Positions 44,801 to 57,680 of a stretch of 64,000 bases of DNA are shown in pieces (the stretch's first letter is position 1; every line of letters starts with the position of its first letter). The stretch spans positions 372,001 to 436,000 of the forward strand of contig JBLDXI010000017.1 of NCBI GenBank assembly GCA_047495785.1, given 5' to 3'. Under the pieces are notes generated by a model, which worked only from the letters and a program-made list of their open reading frames with translations, did not search any database and had not been told where the DNA came from. Source of the stretch: Lepidodermella squamata (lineage: Eukaryota > Gastrotricha). Both the position numbers and the translations under genes were made by a program.

Positions 44801-47071
44801 AATTGCAGGTTCGCGTGTTGAAGCGCATGCAAATCGAACAGCCGGATACGTTGCCTGCTCAACGTGAACAGGCGGTTGAGTTGTGCCGAACCCTGGCTGA
44901 TTGCTACATAGCTAGGTCGGATCTAGATTCGGCGTTCAAATCGCTGAAAGACGCGTTGCAAATGAGCGAGGGCGAGTCGAAGTCAATGCTCGCTATGGCG
45001 AGGCTTTGCTTGATGCGCCAAGATCTGGACAGGTGCCAGCAATTGTGTTCGTCTCTACTCAAAGACGAGCGAGAAATTGAAGAAGCGACTTTGGTGAGTG
45101 GAAAAATTATTTTGTAATAATTAAAAAAATACCCTCGAGAAATTGAAAATATATCTTGGTCGAGTTCAAAAATTTGAATAAACTTTAAGGACCTTTTCTT
45201 TTCTTAGGATCCTATATTAAGGGATCTCACAGGGCTAACCCTAGGGTTCAGTTTACAATTTTTTTGAATGGGACATTTCTGATAAGAATTCAAAAATTGA
45301 ATTTTTTAATTTCTTTTTCAGCTCATGGGCGAAGTTCTTTGCCAGCGAGATGACGATCAAGGAGCTACTGAACTTTTCCAGCAATTTGTTCGTAAAAATC
45401 CGAGTAAGTTTTTGGAATTTTCAAAAATATTTTTGACATTTTTCTCATTTTTTCAAAGCGAGTTTCACCGCTTTGTCACGCTTGATTGATTTACTGCGAC
45501 GAGCCGGCCGTCTCAGCGCTGTCCCGGCTTATTTCGAAATGCTCGACGGAAGTCGTCCAGGTTCCGCGCCTGGAAATGGCACAAATCTTGGCCGAATGGC
45601 GCTAGAACCCGGCTATTTGTACTGCCAGGGTCTTCACGAATGGTACTCATGCAACACCACGGCCGCGTTAAAACTACTCAACCGAGCCCGACGAGATGCA
45701 ACTTGGGGTTTAAAGGCCTCGTATCTTATGGTCGAGATCTCGCTTAACCCAGATCGACTCGTTTTAGGGTCAGAACTGTTCGGAAATTCGCGGAATAACC
45801 GTGATATGGACGATGGGACTCAGGAAAATAATGATGCTGATTCAACGGAGGGTGAGCAAATGGCGTTGAGAACTGCTGAAAAGTTGCTGGAGGAAGTTAA
45901 ACCGCGTCTCGGCGATCGAAGACGCGACGTTCTACGCTCTTGGCTGCTGATTAGCCGCAAAACCGACGCCGGTCTCGAACGGGCTATACAAGATTTGCTG
46001 GCTATGATGCAGAATCACGGCAAAAGTGTTTCGCTGTTGTACGCTCTATCTGTTGCGTGTTGTCTGCAGAAAAATTCGGCGAATGCGAAAAAGTGGCTGA
46101 AAGAACTGGCGCAGTGGCAGTGGAGCTTTGAAGATGCCGAAGAGCTGGAACGCGGATGGCTGCTTTTAGCTGATATTTACATCGCTGCTGGTAACGCTGA
46201 TACAGCTCAAAAACTCCTCGAGCAGTGTTTGAATCATAATAAGGTATGGCAAAATAAAAAATGTAACCTGAATATGAATGCTCATAAGGTGATTAAAGTT
46301 TGGCTGTGCCGTGGTGGTACCCTAAATTTAGGGTTCCAGCACTAAATTTGAGGCTCCAGGGCCAGATTTTCTCACAATTTCGGTTCCAAGTTTCTCGTCT
46401 TCCTTAAAATCTGAATTCATATTATCATGCCTAACCGATAGATCTCACTATTACGCGTATTTGGCGTCATTAGCGGTCAATTAACAACCTGCAGAGACGA
46501 TATCGATTCCAAGTATCGATTGTACAAATCAGTGATTTTTCCGATAAATCGAATTCCTCGAAGCTAACCTAGTTGATGGTACCAAGTAGCTAAAATAAAA
46601 AATCCCAGAATCAGTGGGCTCAAAATTAACGGAAGATTTTTCCTGGAACAATTTTTGTAAACTATTTTTTAAACCATTTTTCTCGGGATTTATCGTCAAT
46701 TTTCTGCCATCAAATTGAAGTTTTGTCGATCTGCTTGTTTTATAGTCGTGCTGGCGAGCATATGAATATTTGGCGTATTTGGCCGAGCGAGAGAAGAACT
46801 ACGAGGAGGCTTTGCGAAGGTACGCTCAAGCTTGGACCTACTGCAATAAGAACAACCCGAACATCGGCTTCAAATACGCGTTCAACTGCTTGCGCGAACG
46901 CCAAAATGTCGAAGCAATTGAAACATGTTTACATGTGAGTTTCATCTTGAAATCGGAGTTTTTTAATCACTTTTCCTTGTTCCTCCCGGCTAGATACTCA
47001 AGAATTACCCGACATATCCGAGGATTCGGAAGGAAATATTGGAGCGAGCTAGAACCAATGTTCGAATGTGA
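41847..47071 (+). CDS. TTC21B: Intraflagellar transport protein 139 (TTC21B)
   Basis: Eleven exons: 41847-41873, 41924-42053, 42122-42232, 42285-42451, 42506-42717, 42772-44265, 44361-45093, 45322-45403, 45459-46243, 46746-46934 and 46994-47071, giving 1,335 residues (human 1,316). Tetratricopeptide-type helices run through the whole protein. Family blocks: FYYARERYYRSMKVAINEAL, RFREAGNYFDQAIKL, LLMLGDAYMNILEAERAIEVYEAA, and a C-terminus ILKNYPTYPRIRKEIL. It is a core IFT-A subunit for retrograde transport and membrane-protein entry in cilia. Every join keeps phase. AATAAA at 47177-47182. Confidence 0.95.
46456..46545. repeat. Dispersed repeat, copy 1
   Basis: Shares CGTATTTGGCG, a GATATCGATT(C/T)..AAGTATCGATT core and TACAAATCAGTGATTTT with a second copy at 48669-48757, same orientation. 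Lies in a TTC21B intron. Confidence 0.7.
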
Positions 47072-47384
47072 AAAAATAACCGGCTCCAAGTCGATAAAAT
47101 TACTTGAATTAAATGTCAAATTGTATCAACACATCATTGATCTCATTTCTCATTCGTTTTGTGTGGTCATTTTACTCAATAAAACTGCAATGTTGTCATT
47201 TTATCATTCATTCATTTAATCGATAAAGAGTCGAATATTTTTGAATTTGAAATATTTTATTTATTCAACAAATAATTTAATACTAAATTCATAATTTTTT
47301 AAGGAAATATCACAGACACAATAGTGGCAAATTCATTTGCAAAAATAATTGATATAAAGTTGAAATGCGAAGATATCCAAAAAT
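47072..47384. other. Convergent 3' spacer between TTC21B and CFAP70
   Basis: AT-rich, with the plus-strand AATAAA at 47177. The two genes end facing each other about 310 bases apart. Confidence 0.5.
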
Positions 47385-50300
47385 CTACATTGTTGTGGCA
47401 AATTCCGGATTTCCAAAACCGACTTGCTTCTGAATTTGTATGAGCTCATTCAACAGTTTTTCATCCTTGAGCCGAAGCTGAAAAAAACGTAAACTAGATT
47501 GGAGGATGCGACAAATCAGTCAAGCAAACCTTTCTCGCGAATTTGTAAGCCTGCTCAGCCTCTAAACGGCGGCCAGTTTTAAGCGAGACCAGCGATAGAT
47601 AAGCCCAAATGACAGGATCGTAATTATTCAGAAGATTAGCCTCGCACAAGGCGGATTCAGCATCGGCATATTGCTCCATTCGATAACACCCGATGCCGAC
47701 CCCGAGCCACGTGACCGCTGACGGCTGCCGTTTACACGCCAATAGGAACGTATCACGAGCTTTGGTGAATTCTTCCTGCTTCAAATAAACCATGCCTAGA
47801 CGGATGTAGATTTCTTGCAATTCGCCCGGGTCAGTTTCGAAGGCGAGTGATCTTTCGTAGGACTGGCGCGCTGAGGTATCGTCGCCTAGGAAATACTTGA
47901 TGTGACCGCACAAGGCCCAGGCGTCTGGCTTTCGGTAGTTGACCTTCAAAGCCTCGGTTATGTGATTGTCCGCGATCGCGAGTTCGCGCTTTTCGAAGCA
48001 GAGTTTAGCCAGAACTTCGAGATAATTAGGCGAGGAGCCGCCGTTGGGATGCAGCATATGGTGGGCGAGCGCTCGTTCCGTAAACTTGAGAAAAATTATT
48101 TAAGTTTAAAATATAATTAAAAAAATATCGATTTACAGCGAAAGATTTGTGCTGGAGTAAATACAGCGCTGTGGTCATGAAGATTGTCTGGTATTCGATT
48201 TTGCCCTCATGAGCTGACACTTCAGGTCGAGCAACGTATTTTCCTGTTAAAATAGAACGAAATAATCAGTTATTCTAAAGTTAGGATAAGGTGAAAGTTA
48301 GCAAATCGTGATTTTAATTTCCAATATCAAACAGATCAATCAAATTCCCATATGATTAGAACAACTATGTCCCATATGTCCCGCAACCATTTTATGGATT
48401 CCCAACTTTTGGCACAAAACTTCTCAATTTTTCAAAAGCAGAACTTTCGATGAGCATTACACGCAATTTCACCGGAGAAAACCAACCAAAAACCGAGGAA
48501 AACCCCATTGTAGCTTTTTTGGTAATTATCGGTATTTTACCCAGCTTGACCCAATTTCTCCTGATTTTTCATTATTGTTTGAGAGTTCATAGTTAATTAC
48601 CACTTTCATGACATTATAAAGTTAATCTAAGGTTAACATTCAATTTGGGACACCCTCGCTAGATTACCCGTATTTGGCGCACTATGTGGTAAGAGAGAGC
48701 CGATATCGATTTCAAGTATCGATTATCGATTTTACAAATCAGTGATTTTACTCCATATCGGATATCTTGGTAGCCCACATTTCATTCTAAAATTTTCTTT
48801 GCCCTGAGATAGGACATCTCCCGCATCATAGGCTTCCTGATGCCCTCTCCGTGTGTTTCCTTTGGTTGCGTTATTTATGGGACACACTGGCTTGTTATTG
48901 AAGCAACTTGGCAATATAGCATTAGTAAGTGTAACGTGTTAAAGCGATTGGTTGTAATTTTTCACCACCAAATATTCTCAGCCATGCTCTTTAGTCGCCA
49001 ATCAAGGCCACTTCACCCTCGCACTAGCTTAGGCCTTACCTGAATGCGGCGCCTGATGATTATTGGAATGCGCATTCGCAGGCGCAGTGGTGTCTGCTTA
49101 CACACAAAACACGGCAATAAAAGTGCGCCACAAGCCATCATACAGCAGAGTTAGAGTGAATAAGAGACAAATAACAATAATATCATCATTTTTGAGTTCT
49201 GAAAAATTTCATTTTTTCCAACATGCAGATTTTTTTCAAGTGAAAGGAAGGATGGCGTGGGTTATTATCATTTTCATGCAATAGGCAATTGGGATTATTA
49301 AGGAAAATTTATCGCAGAACATCATCTGACCTGAGTAACCCGATAACGAAGGCCGCTGCGTGTAACCGGACGAAACAGGAGCTATCGACATTTCTTTTCG
49401 CAAAATAGTTTTCAATTAATTTCAACTTTCATCATGCGACGATTTTCAACAAAATTTTCAGTGAACGTATAAATACGCAAAATTACCACGAAATTTCACA
49501 CTCCCTGAATTATTCGAGATGATTTAAAATTTTGAAATAAAAAATATAAAAATCTTGAAAATTACTTTTCGCAGTCTTCCCAACTGGTCCTCCAGCGGGT
49601 GGGACCGGCGCCATGGGTTGTTTAGCCGGGGCTTCCACCTGGTCCTGGGCCGGTTGGCTGGCAGGTTGAACGCCATGCTGCGGCGCATTTTGGCCCGTCC
49701 CAGGTAGCTGCCCTTGCAAATTCGCCGTCGATTCCGATAAAGCAGCGGTTGTAGGTGGCACAGCTGCTGGTTGAGGCTGAAGCTGGGCCAATAGAGCCGC
49801 GTGTTTAGCCTGGGACAACCTCTCAGCCTCGCCATAAGCCATTTCCATGCCAATATCATTACCAGCCGCCTCGTAGTACAAGCCCAACAGGGTCCAGGCG
49901 ATGATATTGTCCGGATCTAGGACAGTTACAGTCTCGAAACACGTCAAGGCTAGTTGGTGCTCCTCGAGTAGGGTTGAAACCACCCCACACATAGTAAGTC
50001 CATCCAAATGGGTCCGGCATATTGAGAGACATTCTCGGAAACACTCTTCAGCCTTAACCAACTCGTTGATAGACATACAAAATATTCCGTAATCGAACCA
50101 AGAATCCGCATCAGATCGATCCCTAGCTAGTCTCTCCTGGTAGTAACGATTGGCGAGATCGAAATCGCCGATAATTTCAGCCTCGCGAGCGAATTGTTTC
50201 AACTGCTCCGAGCCCAGGGTGAAATTCGGGGCCAGTTTGAACCCGGCGCTTGCCTCCTTTGGCGGCTCAGTCGCGTCAATTTTCGTAGTGTCCACCTCGA

Positions 50301-53300
50301 GAAATTTGTTCAACGCCGTTCGCATCTCGTCGACCAGATACGTGTAGAGATCGGACAGGAATGCTTGGTATTCTTCTTCGTTGTCGAACGCGCCGGTTCT
50401 CAAGTACTTTTCGCGGACGATTTTAACGATTGCGTATTTAAGACGCTCACGGAAGATGTAATATCGCCCAGATTCGGACAAGTGCTGAACCAGTTTTGTT
50501 CGACGCTTTTCGATCGCTTCATGCGATGCATCGTACAGCTCGGCGTTTAAATCGTCAGCAAAAAGACGCCTAAATTATAAATAAATTCATTAAATTTGCT
50601 CAAAAAATCAGAAAAATTTCCAAAAATATTCTGATTTTTGCACCTTAAAGGAAATTTCGAGTGATTCCTTCCCGGAATTCCAATATCGGAAAAATCTTCG
50701 TTTGTAAAAATCGATTACAAGTTAAATCAATATCGAATCGAAGACCGATGTATATGTAAATTAGCACTGGAACCCTAACTTTCACTTTTAATTTTCTCAA
50801 TCCAACTTTAGTGTCAATATCTTTGATAAAATACCTAAATTCCTCCACAACTTGCCCAGCCACCACCGAAATTTGCTTATGGTAGTCCGCAACAGCCCGA
50901 TCAGCGCCACACACCTTCCTCGGATACAAAGGTCTCGGAGGAATAATATCAGAAACCCTGTAATTTCAAGTTGAAATGAAAAATTTAGCAAATTTGTTTG
51001 TTAATTAATGACCTGATTAATTGCTCCTCGCGGGTGCGTTTCTTGATCAATGGGCGTTGAAGCGTAATATCGATGTAGATGTAACTCTTCGATTCGCGAT
51101 AGCTCAATCCCTCCGGATTTGTCTCTTCCAGGGTCAAAGCATCGCCATCTTTACGAGCTGACTATAATCACGAAAAATAAATGACGAAATTAGTATTCAG
51201 CGATAACTTCAATGAACCAATAAGCGTGCGTTTTAGTGCGGGAAAATGTCAGTAAATGTATCTGTTTCACCTCACAAAGACGTGGTGGTTATGAGGAAAA
51301 TTATCACACTTTGTTCTTTGTGCTTAGCCTTGGATCATGCAATAAAATATTTAATTTACATCGCCTTCTGCTGCTTTGTTTGCATTGTTCTGAGCAGGAG
51401 GTGCGCCCGGTTTACCTGGAACAGGCGCTTTTGCGCCCGGTTGCTGGGCACCAGGATTACCCGCGTTCGCGGCGTTTTCGGGGCCTTTATCTTTCGCATC
51501 CTTTTCATGTCCAAAGTCATCAAATTAAGTTAAGATCGCGAATTTCCATTCAATAATTTAAAATAAGGCAATAATTCGTTAAAAACCAACCCGTCTAGTA
51601 GGATCTTTCTTGTCTTTGCCTTTGCCTCCAGCCGAGGTGGCGCGGACGAATCCAAAAAGTTGCTTGGTGACGTCCCCAACCATACTTCCTTTGACTTTAG
51701 CCTTCTCCTGAGCTTCAACCTCATAGTATGGCTCAACTTTGAATGCGCCACGAATCCGTTTCACTGACAAAGCGACAAAAATCATTACGGTCAATTTAGA
51801 GCAAGCGAAAATTACCTCCAGGATATAGAAGATGAGCCAAGTTCAGATATGCCACACCATGAAAGCTGATTTGACATTCTTCATCCGACGTCTGCTACGC
51901 AACAGAAAATAATAAGAGTCGGAAGCATGCATGTAAAAATTTGTTAGAAATACAAACTCGGCCAGATATTATTCTCTTTTTGTAAGTGAGCAAAATGTAA
52001 ATCAATTTGTTGTAGTGTAGATTAAAGCATGATTATAACGCAAAGTGTCAAAGTTGTTTCGTGTAGAGTTTTGATTGCATTCATCTCCATTTTGTTATTA
52101 TTTCATTAAAAACAAGTATCACATGAAAGTAACCTGCGCATCTTTGCCCTTTCCGTCATCCTGCATTCCGAATTTTCGCAAAAACCAATCAATAAATGTG
52201 TCATAACTCAGAGCGCAGCGAAAAATTTGAAATAAAGCTGATAATGAGATAGTATACCTTTACAGCTCCTTTCTTCTGAGTGTTAGAAGACGGCGGCTGC
52301 AAGCGGAAAATTTCCAACGGCCAATATCGGCATTGGGCAATTTTGTCTTGAAGCTTCTTTTCAACATTTTGATCGATAAAACAACGTCGTTCTGTGTTCC
52401 ACCAAATTCTAGTTTTTTCCTGCTCAGCCATACGTCGAAACTCTAGATCATCTTTGCCTCGGTAGTCGCCATCTTCTTGATCGATAGGGTCACTGGCCAT
52501 CTGTGACTCGGGTATGTATTGGGATCCCCCGGTCATTTTGTTAGCTTGATACCAGCGCAATCGCTTATCGGGGGTGTCCTTGTCGGCACCAGCCTTCAGC
52601 GTACCAGCAGGGAACACTAGCGCTTGGTCCTTGTCCATAGTAAATGGAGCAGGCATTGCTGCGCAATATAAGTATGGTTGCTGTTGCTGAGGAGCTAAAG
52701 TCAGATAAATGAATGTAAAAAAGAATCAGTTACAGCTAAGAACTTTACTGGATGACTGCCATTGTTCAGGCGGAGAGTATAGCGAGCCGACAACGATCCG
52801 CATGATGTTGAACTGACTGGCTTCAGCCTCTGTGAATATTGGTTCATTGACAGAGATAGTAACTACGATTTCAGGCTTCGGATCTTCTGGCTTGAGATGA
52901 TCAAGAGGCGAGCCAGCAACCGAATGAACAGGGAGAGTCATTTCGTGGCTCAATGCACCTTGGAGAATCGGGAATACATCAAAAGTGCATTGGCCCAGAG
53001 TAATGAATTTGTCATCCTTTTGCTTCTTCTCTCGCGGAAGCATTTCCAGAATTGTGCAGGTAAAAGGCTTATAGCATATTTCATCCAATTGACTGGAATC
53101 TTCAACATTTAGCTGAAAGGTTGAAGAAAAGTTGACATCAAATTGCTTTTGACCAGCAGTTGTGTCAATCTTTTGAGATTCCCCTAGGGTCTTTTCCCCA
53201 TACTCGAGCTTGAAAACTGCTGTCAACTGATCACCGCGTTGTCCTTTCTTAAGTGCAAGAAATAAAAAGTTATAGAGGAAACAGGTAGCAAAATTTGCTT

Positions 53301-53396
53301 TCTCACCAGTTCCTTGCAACGAGTGACGGAAATGGATATTGACTCCATCCTTTTCTGGACAGCGGCCTGAGGCTGCTTCTGCTCAACCTCCGTCAT
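47385..53396 (-). CDS. CFAP70: Cilia- and flagella-associated protein 70
   Basis: Fourteen exons: 53307-53396, 52749-53247, 52258-52694, 52134-52160, 51816-51891, 51591-51763, 51360-51500, 51013-51161, 50835-50957, 49566-50569, 49331-49393, 48137-48243, 47530-48084 and 47385-47477, giving 1,178 residues (human 1,121). N-terminal C2-like domain (RCKELKGQRGDQLTAVF, CTILEMLPREKKQKDDKF, LGQCTFDVFPILQGAL). Middle FHGVAYLNLAHLLYPGVKRI. C-terminal half: YAIVKIVREKYLRTGAF followed by TPR repeats to the end. CFAP70 is an outer-dynein-arm-base protein of motile cilia. A Gln/Pro-rich insert lies in the 1-kb exon. The 27- and 63-base exons are supported by phase and splice sites only, so they are the weakest joins. 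Confidence 0.93.
48669..48757. repeat. Dispersed repeat, copy 2
   Basis: Partner of the copy in the TTC21B intron; here in a CFAP70 intron. The two copies differ by substitutions and a short indel. Confidence 0.7.
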
Positions 53397-54087
53397 TGTC
53401 AAAATCTTTTAAAAGCTAATATGCAGCAAGTTATAATAGGATATAGCGGAAGAAAAGTTCATGCAAGCGGGCGGCCACAAAATAATTTAGTCAGCAATGC
53501 AAATGAATATGTAGACAGCTGAGCTACAAACTGAAAATCTTTCAACGAGACCAGAAGAATGGCAACCCATAATAGCTAAACATTTTGGCACAAACAAAAT
53601 CAGGTCCCATCCAGGCACAGAGACACAAACATCATTCACAAAAGTAGTATAGCAAGCCGGCGAACGTAACGCGTTGCTATGCCAATATCTTGACATTTAA
53701 AAATTATAAAAATAGTGAAATTAATTAAGACAATTATTTGAACTATTTTCTATTTATCATAATTAGCAACTAAGGACGCATCCGATAGCCATCGAGCTCC
53801 ACGATGCGCTTGTTTTTTTGGCTAAGAAGGGACTGACGTTTGACAGATTGTTGATGCGGTTGGAAGGAATAACTGAACCGCGTCTGAGGGAACAGTGTAG
53901 CAACAAGTGGCAGAGAAAAGAATACTTCTTAATGTTCCAATCCATGATAGCTGAAACACGATGTACGTAACATGAAACCGCATCAATTTGTATCTGCCTG
54001 TCTTTTCGACGCTCTATCTTGTTACTTCCAGGGTTTTACATTTTTTTTTAATTGTTCACCATTTCTCCTTTTATCAGGTCTTTTATA
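53397..54087. other. Divergent promoter region of CFAP70 and SPATA1
   Basis: 690 bases between two flagellar genes read outward. It contains ATGGCAAC at 53559-53566, which matches the right half (AT-RRNAAC) of the X-box bound by RFX ciliary regulators; the left half does not match. A ttttatcag acceptor lies 10 bases before the SPATA1 ATG. Confidence 0.4.
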
Positions 54088-55309
54088 ATGGTGGATATTC
54101 ACATATACGTTGTACCCGCGGAATTTTGGCGTGATAGCTTGAACAGCGTTTCGAGTGATTCGATCATAGAATCTTTATCAGCCGGCTTTGTCCACGTCGA
54201 TCCTGATATAACTCTTGCCGAAGTAAGGCAATACATTTACGATCAACTTTCACCTGAGACGATACCTTCAGAATTCAACTTCCTCCGAATCGTCGGTAGA
54301 AGTTTGGCTAAAGTCTCCGAGAAGCAAGAAATATTGATGCGTGCCAAATCTTTCTTACCTCCGCAAACTTTCAGCCCCGATATTTATATCATCGATGCTA
54401 GAATTACAAAGCCATCAGGAGCTCATAGGAGTACAGCAAGCAATAACAGCGATGGCAACCTGTCTCTGCCTCGATTGACTCCAAACCATAACTTTTCGAC
54501 AGCTCAAGATCAGGATTCATTGGCATCTCCAATGCCAATTAAAACCCTCAATTTGGCGCAATTCGATGAGCCTCAGCGAAGCGTTGCGCACAGTCAGCAT
54601 CTAAATCTGAACAACTTCAAGGCTTCTAATCAAGATGATAGTTATACCGAGAGGAAAACATCTCGAGAACAGCCACGAAATGACTTCGATGAAATGCCCT
54701 TACCCCCTCATGCTCAAAATAAGCCAAACTACGATCAATTGACAGTAAACCAACCGAAAGAAAATCCCAACTTGATGCTCGTCAAGTTGGAATTAGCCAA
54801 ACGAGAACGGGTCGAGATGGAAGTGAATAGAAAAGGCTTGCTAAAGAAGCTTCATGAACTTCAGGAGGTCGTGCAACATCGCCGTAAGGAAGCATACGAA
54901 TATTGGCGAGCTCGATTCACAGATGAGAAAAGCCGAACGCCACATCTCGAAGACCAAGCTTCATCACTAGGAAAGGTCTGTGATAAAATATTTATTTATA
55001 AATCGTCATCAACATTATTTATGCTAGGATATTGATAATCTCCATAAAAAGTTGGTCAGGCAGCTTGGCAACAACAATCCTGGAGGAGCGCAACTGTTGA
55101 CCCGGCAGTTACAAGTGCTGAAACTTCGGCAAACTGTTGATTTGCTCAAACTGAAAGTGGAGGAGGGTCACACAAAATTGATGTGCCAAATTCGATTGCG
55201 AAATCAAGCTGAAACCGAACTCAGGGCGATGCGAGCCGAGCTCACTCAGAAAAAAGTTCTCGTACAGTTACTCAAAAGCAAACTTCCAGCCGCAGCTGAT
55301 GTTGTGTAG
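54088..55309 (+). CDS. SPATA1: Spermatogenesis-associated protein 1-like
   Basis: Two exons, 54088-54975 and 55028-55309, giving 389 residues (human about 460). The N-terminal domain (about 1-110: DIHIYVVPAEFWRDSLN, ESLSAGFVHVDPDITLAEVR, FLRIVGRSLAKVSEKQE, FLPPQTFSPDIYII) matches the family. A Ser/Asn/Gln-rich linker follows, then a long coiled coil (about 245-380: LVKLELAKRERVEMEVNRKG ... LRAMRAELTQKKVLVQLLKS). SPATA1 is testis-linked and associated with sperm flagella or manchette in mammals. CDK20 begins 125 bases downstream on the same strand. Confidence 0.9.
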
Positions 55310-55434
55310 TAGTGATATGATATTTTTGACGATTAATAATTTCAAAAAAGTATTTTTTGTGGTGGTTTCATTTAATTTGTATCAAATTACATTGCTGACT
55401 GAAACTATTTGTTCCCAATTTTTAGATAACTTTA

Positions 55435-56629
55435 ATGGATCAATATGAATATCTCGGCCGAATAGGCGAAGGTGCTCATGGCATTGTATTCAAGGCCCGG
55501 CATATCAACAGTGGAGAAATAGTCGCTTTAAAGAAAATTCCACTTCGGAAACTTGAAGATGGCATTCCAAACCAAGCGTTACGAGAAATCAAAGCTCTAC
55601 AAGAAATCGACGACTGCGCCTTTGTCGTTCGACTGCGCGACGTTTTCCCTCACGGAACCGGCTTTGTTCTAGTCTTCGATTACGTAATTTTATTTACCGG
55701 CTATCTGATTTGTGTTGAATTTCCCGATTTTTTCAGATGGTGTCTGATTTATCGGAAATCATTCGAAACAGTGAAAACCCGCTCACTGAGTCTCAAATTA
55801 AGAGTTACATGTTGATGCTATTGAAAGGTGTCGCTCATTGCCATGACAAAAATATCATGCATCGAGATTTGAAGGTAAATCAATGCCAACAAATCGCTTT
55901 GAAACATTCTGTACTCAATATTTTCAGCCTGCAAATTTGTTGATAGCCAGTGATGGGCGGTTGAAAATCGCAGATTTTGGCCTGGCGCGACTTTTCGAGC
56001 CAAACGGCGAGCGTTTATACAGCCATCAAGTCGCAACTAGGTGGTACCGAGCTCCCGAACTCTTGTATGGTGCTCGGAAGTACGACAAAGGTGTTGATTT
56101 GTGGGCGATAGGTGCTATTTTTGGCGAACTCCTCAACAGCTCTCCGCTTTTCCCTGGCTCGAGTGATATCGAGCAGCTGAGCTACGTCCTCAAAGTCTTA
56201 GGAACGCCGCATGACTGGCCGGGGGTAGCTGATCTGCCGGATTATAATAAGATCAATTTCCCCGAGTATAAACCTACACCCTGGGACCAAATTTTGCCCG
56301 ATGCCTCGCATCAAGCTATCGATTTATTGAAGCGATTCCTGGTCTACGATTCAACGAAGCGAATTCCGGCTCGTGATGCACTGCTGCATCCGTATTTTTT
56401 CACCGAGCCGCTGCCCGCGCACCACTCGGTGCTGCCAATTTTCCAGCGCATGTCTCGCAAAATCGCGCCGTTCCAAACTGTGCATTACGAGTACAGCAAT
56501 GATGTTGCGCTGGATGAAGTGCTGCCGGATCCTGAGCTGTTGCGGCCTTTCATCGGCTCTAGCAACTCAACGGCTGCCGAGTCTATGGCTAACTCATCGG
56601 GTTTATCAAGTGCAGTACGCCGGAAATAA
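55435..56629 (+). CDS. CDK20: Cyclin-dependent kinase 20 (cell cycle-related kinase)
   Basis: Three exons, 55435-55683, 55737-55874 and 55928-56629, all phase 0, giving 362 residues (human 346). Kinase motifs: GRIGEGAHGIVFKA, VALKKIPL, PNQALREIKALQEI (cyclin-binding helix), HRDLKPANLL, IADFGLARLF, and VATRWYRAPELLYGARKYDKG. The HRDLKPANLLI and YGARKYD stretches are typical of CDK20. CDK20 phosphorylates the ciliary kinases ICK/MAK and so limits cilium length and IFT. Immediately downstream of SPATA1, with a tttttag acceptor 9 bases before the ATG: likely second gene of an operon. AATAAA at 56675-56680. Confidence 0.95.
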
Positions 56630-57680
56630 CACGCAGTATTAATGCAATTATTGTTATCTTTGTATTGAAGTGGAAATAAAAATCACGTTTTAAAAATTTC
56701 AATTTTTTATTTTTCCTTTCAACCATTCTTATTCATATCGCGATTTATACACATCATTAACAATATTTACATCCATGAAATAACAAGTCTCAATATAACG
56801 GGATACACAAATAAAACAGTAAATAAATTCATGTCATATAATAATTCATGAAAAAAAACAAAAAATTAAACGCAAACGAGTCGATTATATAATAAAACAC
56901 ACGGGTGTAAATAATACGAAGTCACGAGTGCTTCGAGGTAAAATTTGTGTTAAGTGATTTTTTTACATTCATTTATTACAGGATTGTGTGTATGTGTGTT
57001 ACTTAAATTTTGCTGTTTTGTCAAATTAGAATATCATCAATTAAAATGCTTGTCCATTGATAAGTAAATGATTTGCCAAGAACCGGGCAGCTGATTTTTT
57101 GCTTTGAAACGCAGTCATTTTTATCATTCAAATTGTATCAAAATTTCCGTTCATGTGTATATAGCCAAAGGTTGAAACAAATAAATCATCAAGGTGAATT
57201 GCTCATTTCAATACAAATTAGCACTAGGCATAGTAAAATCACACATTTCAGGCACATTTATTATATTATACCAAGGTAGAGAATTTACAAGGTGAGAGCG
57301 AGAGAGAAAAAATACAGATTTCTTTTGCTACAATTGGCAGTGGATATGTTTTGTAGTTGTCATCTTCCTGTGTCGAATAAAATATTAGTTATTTTTATAT
57401 CATATCACAGACTGGTAATGCAAAAAGAAGTTGACCTATGACAGTAAAACGATAAACAGTTTTTAACGGGTAAAATTTCAATATTTTTGCGAGGAAAAAG
57501 TCGACTTGTTGCATTGTTGCCGGGCAGTTTCTTTTTAGAAGCCTAATGACCTAGTTACGGACAATGTCCGAAATTTGGAAAATCTATTGTTCGACTAATT
57601 TTCCGATGATGTCCGAAATTGGGACAAATTTAGAAATTTCGGCCTAGTTTTGGACATTTTCAATTTTCGCCAGGGGTAAC
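56630..57680. other. Convergent 3' region between CDK20 and NCX
   Basis: 1.05 kb of AT-rich sequence with 3' ends of both genes. GGACAATGTCCGAAATTT at 57560-57577 recurs in degenerate form within the next 80 bases. No gene seen. Confidence 0.45.
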
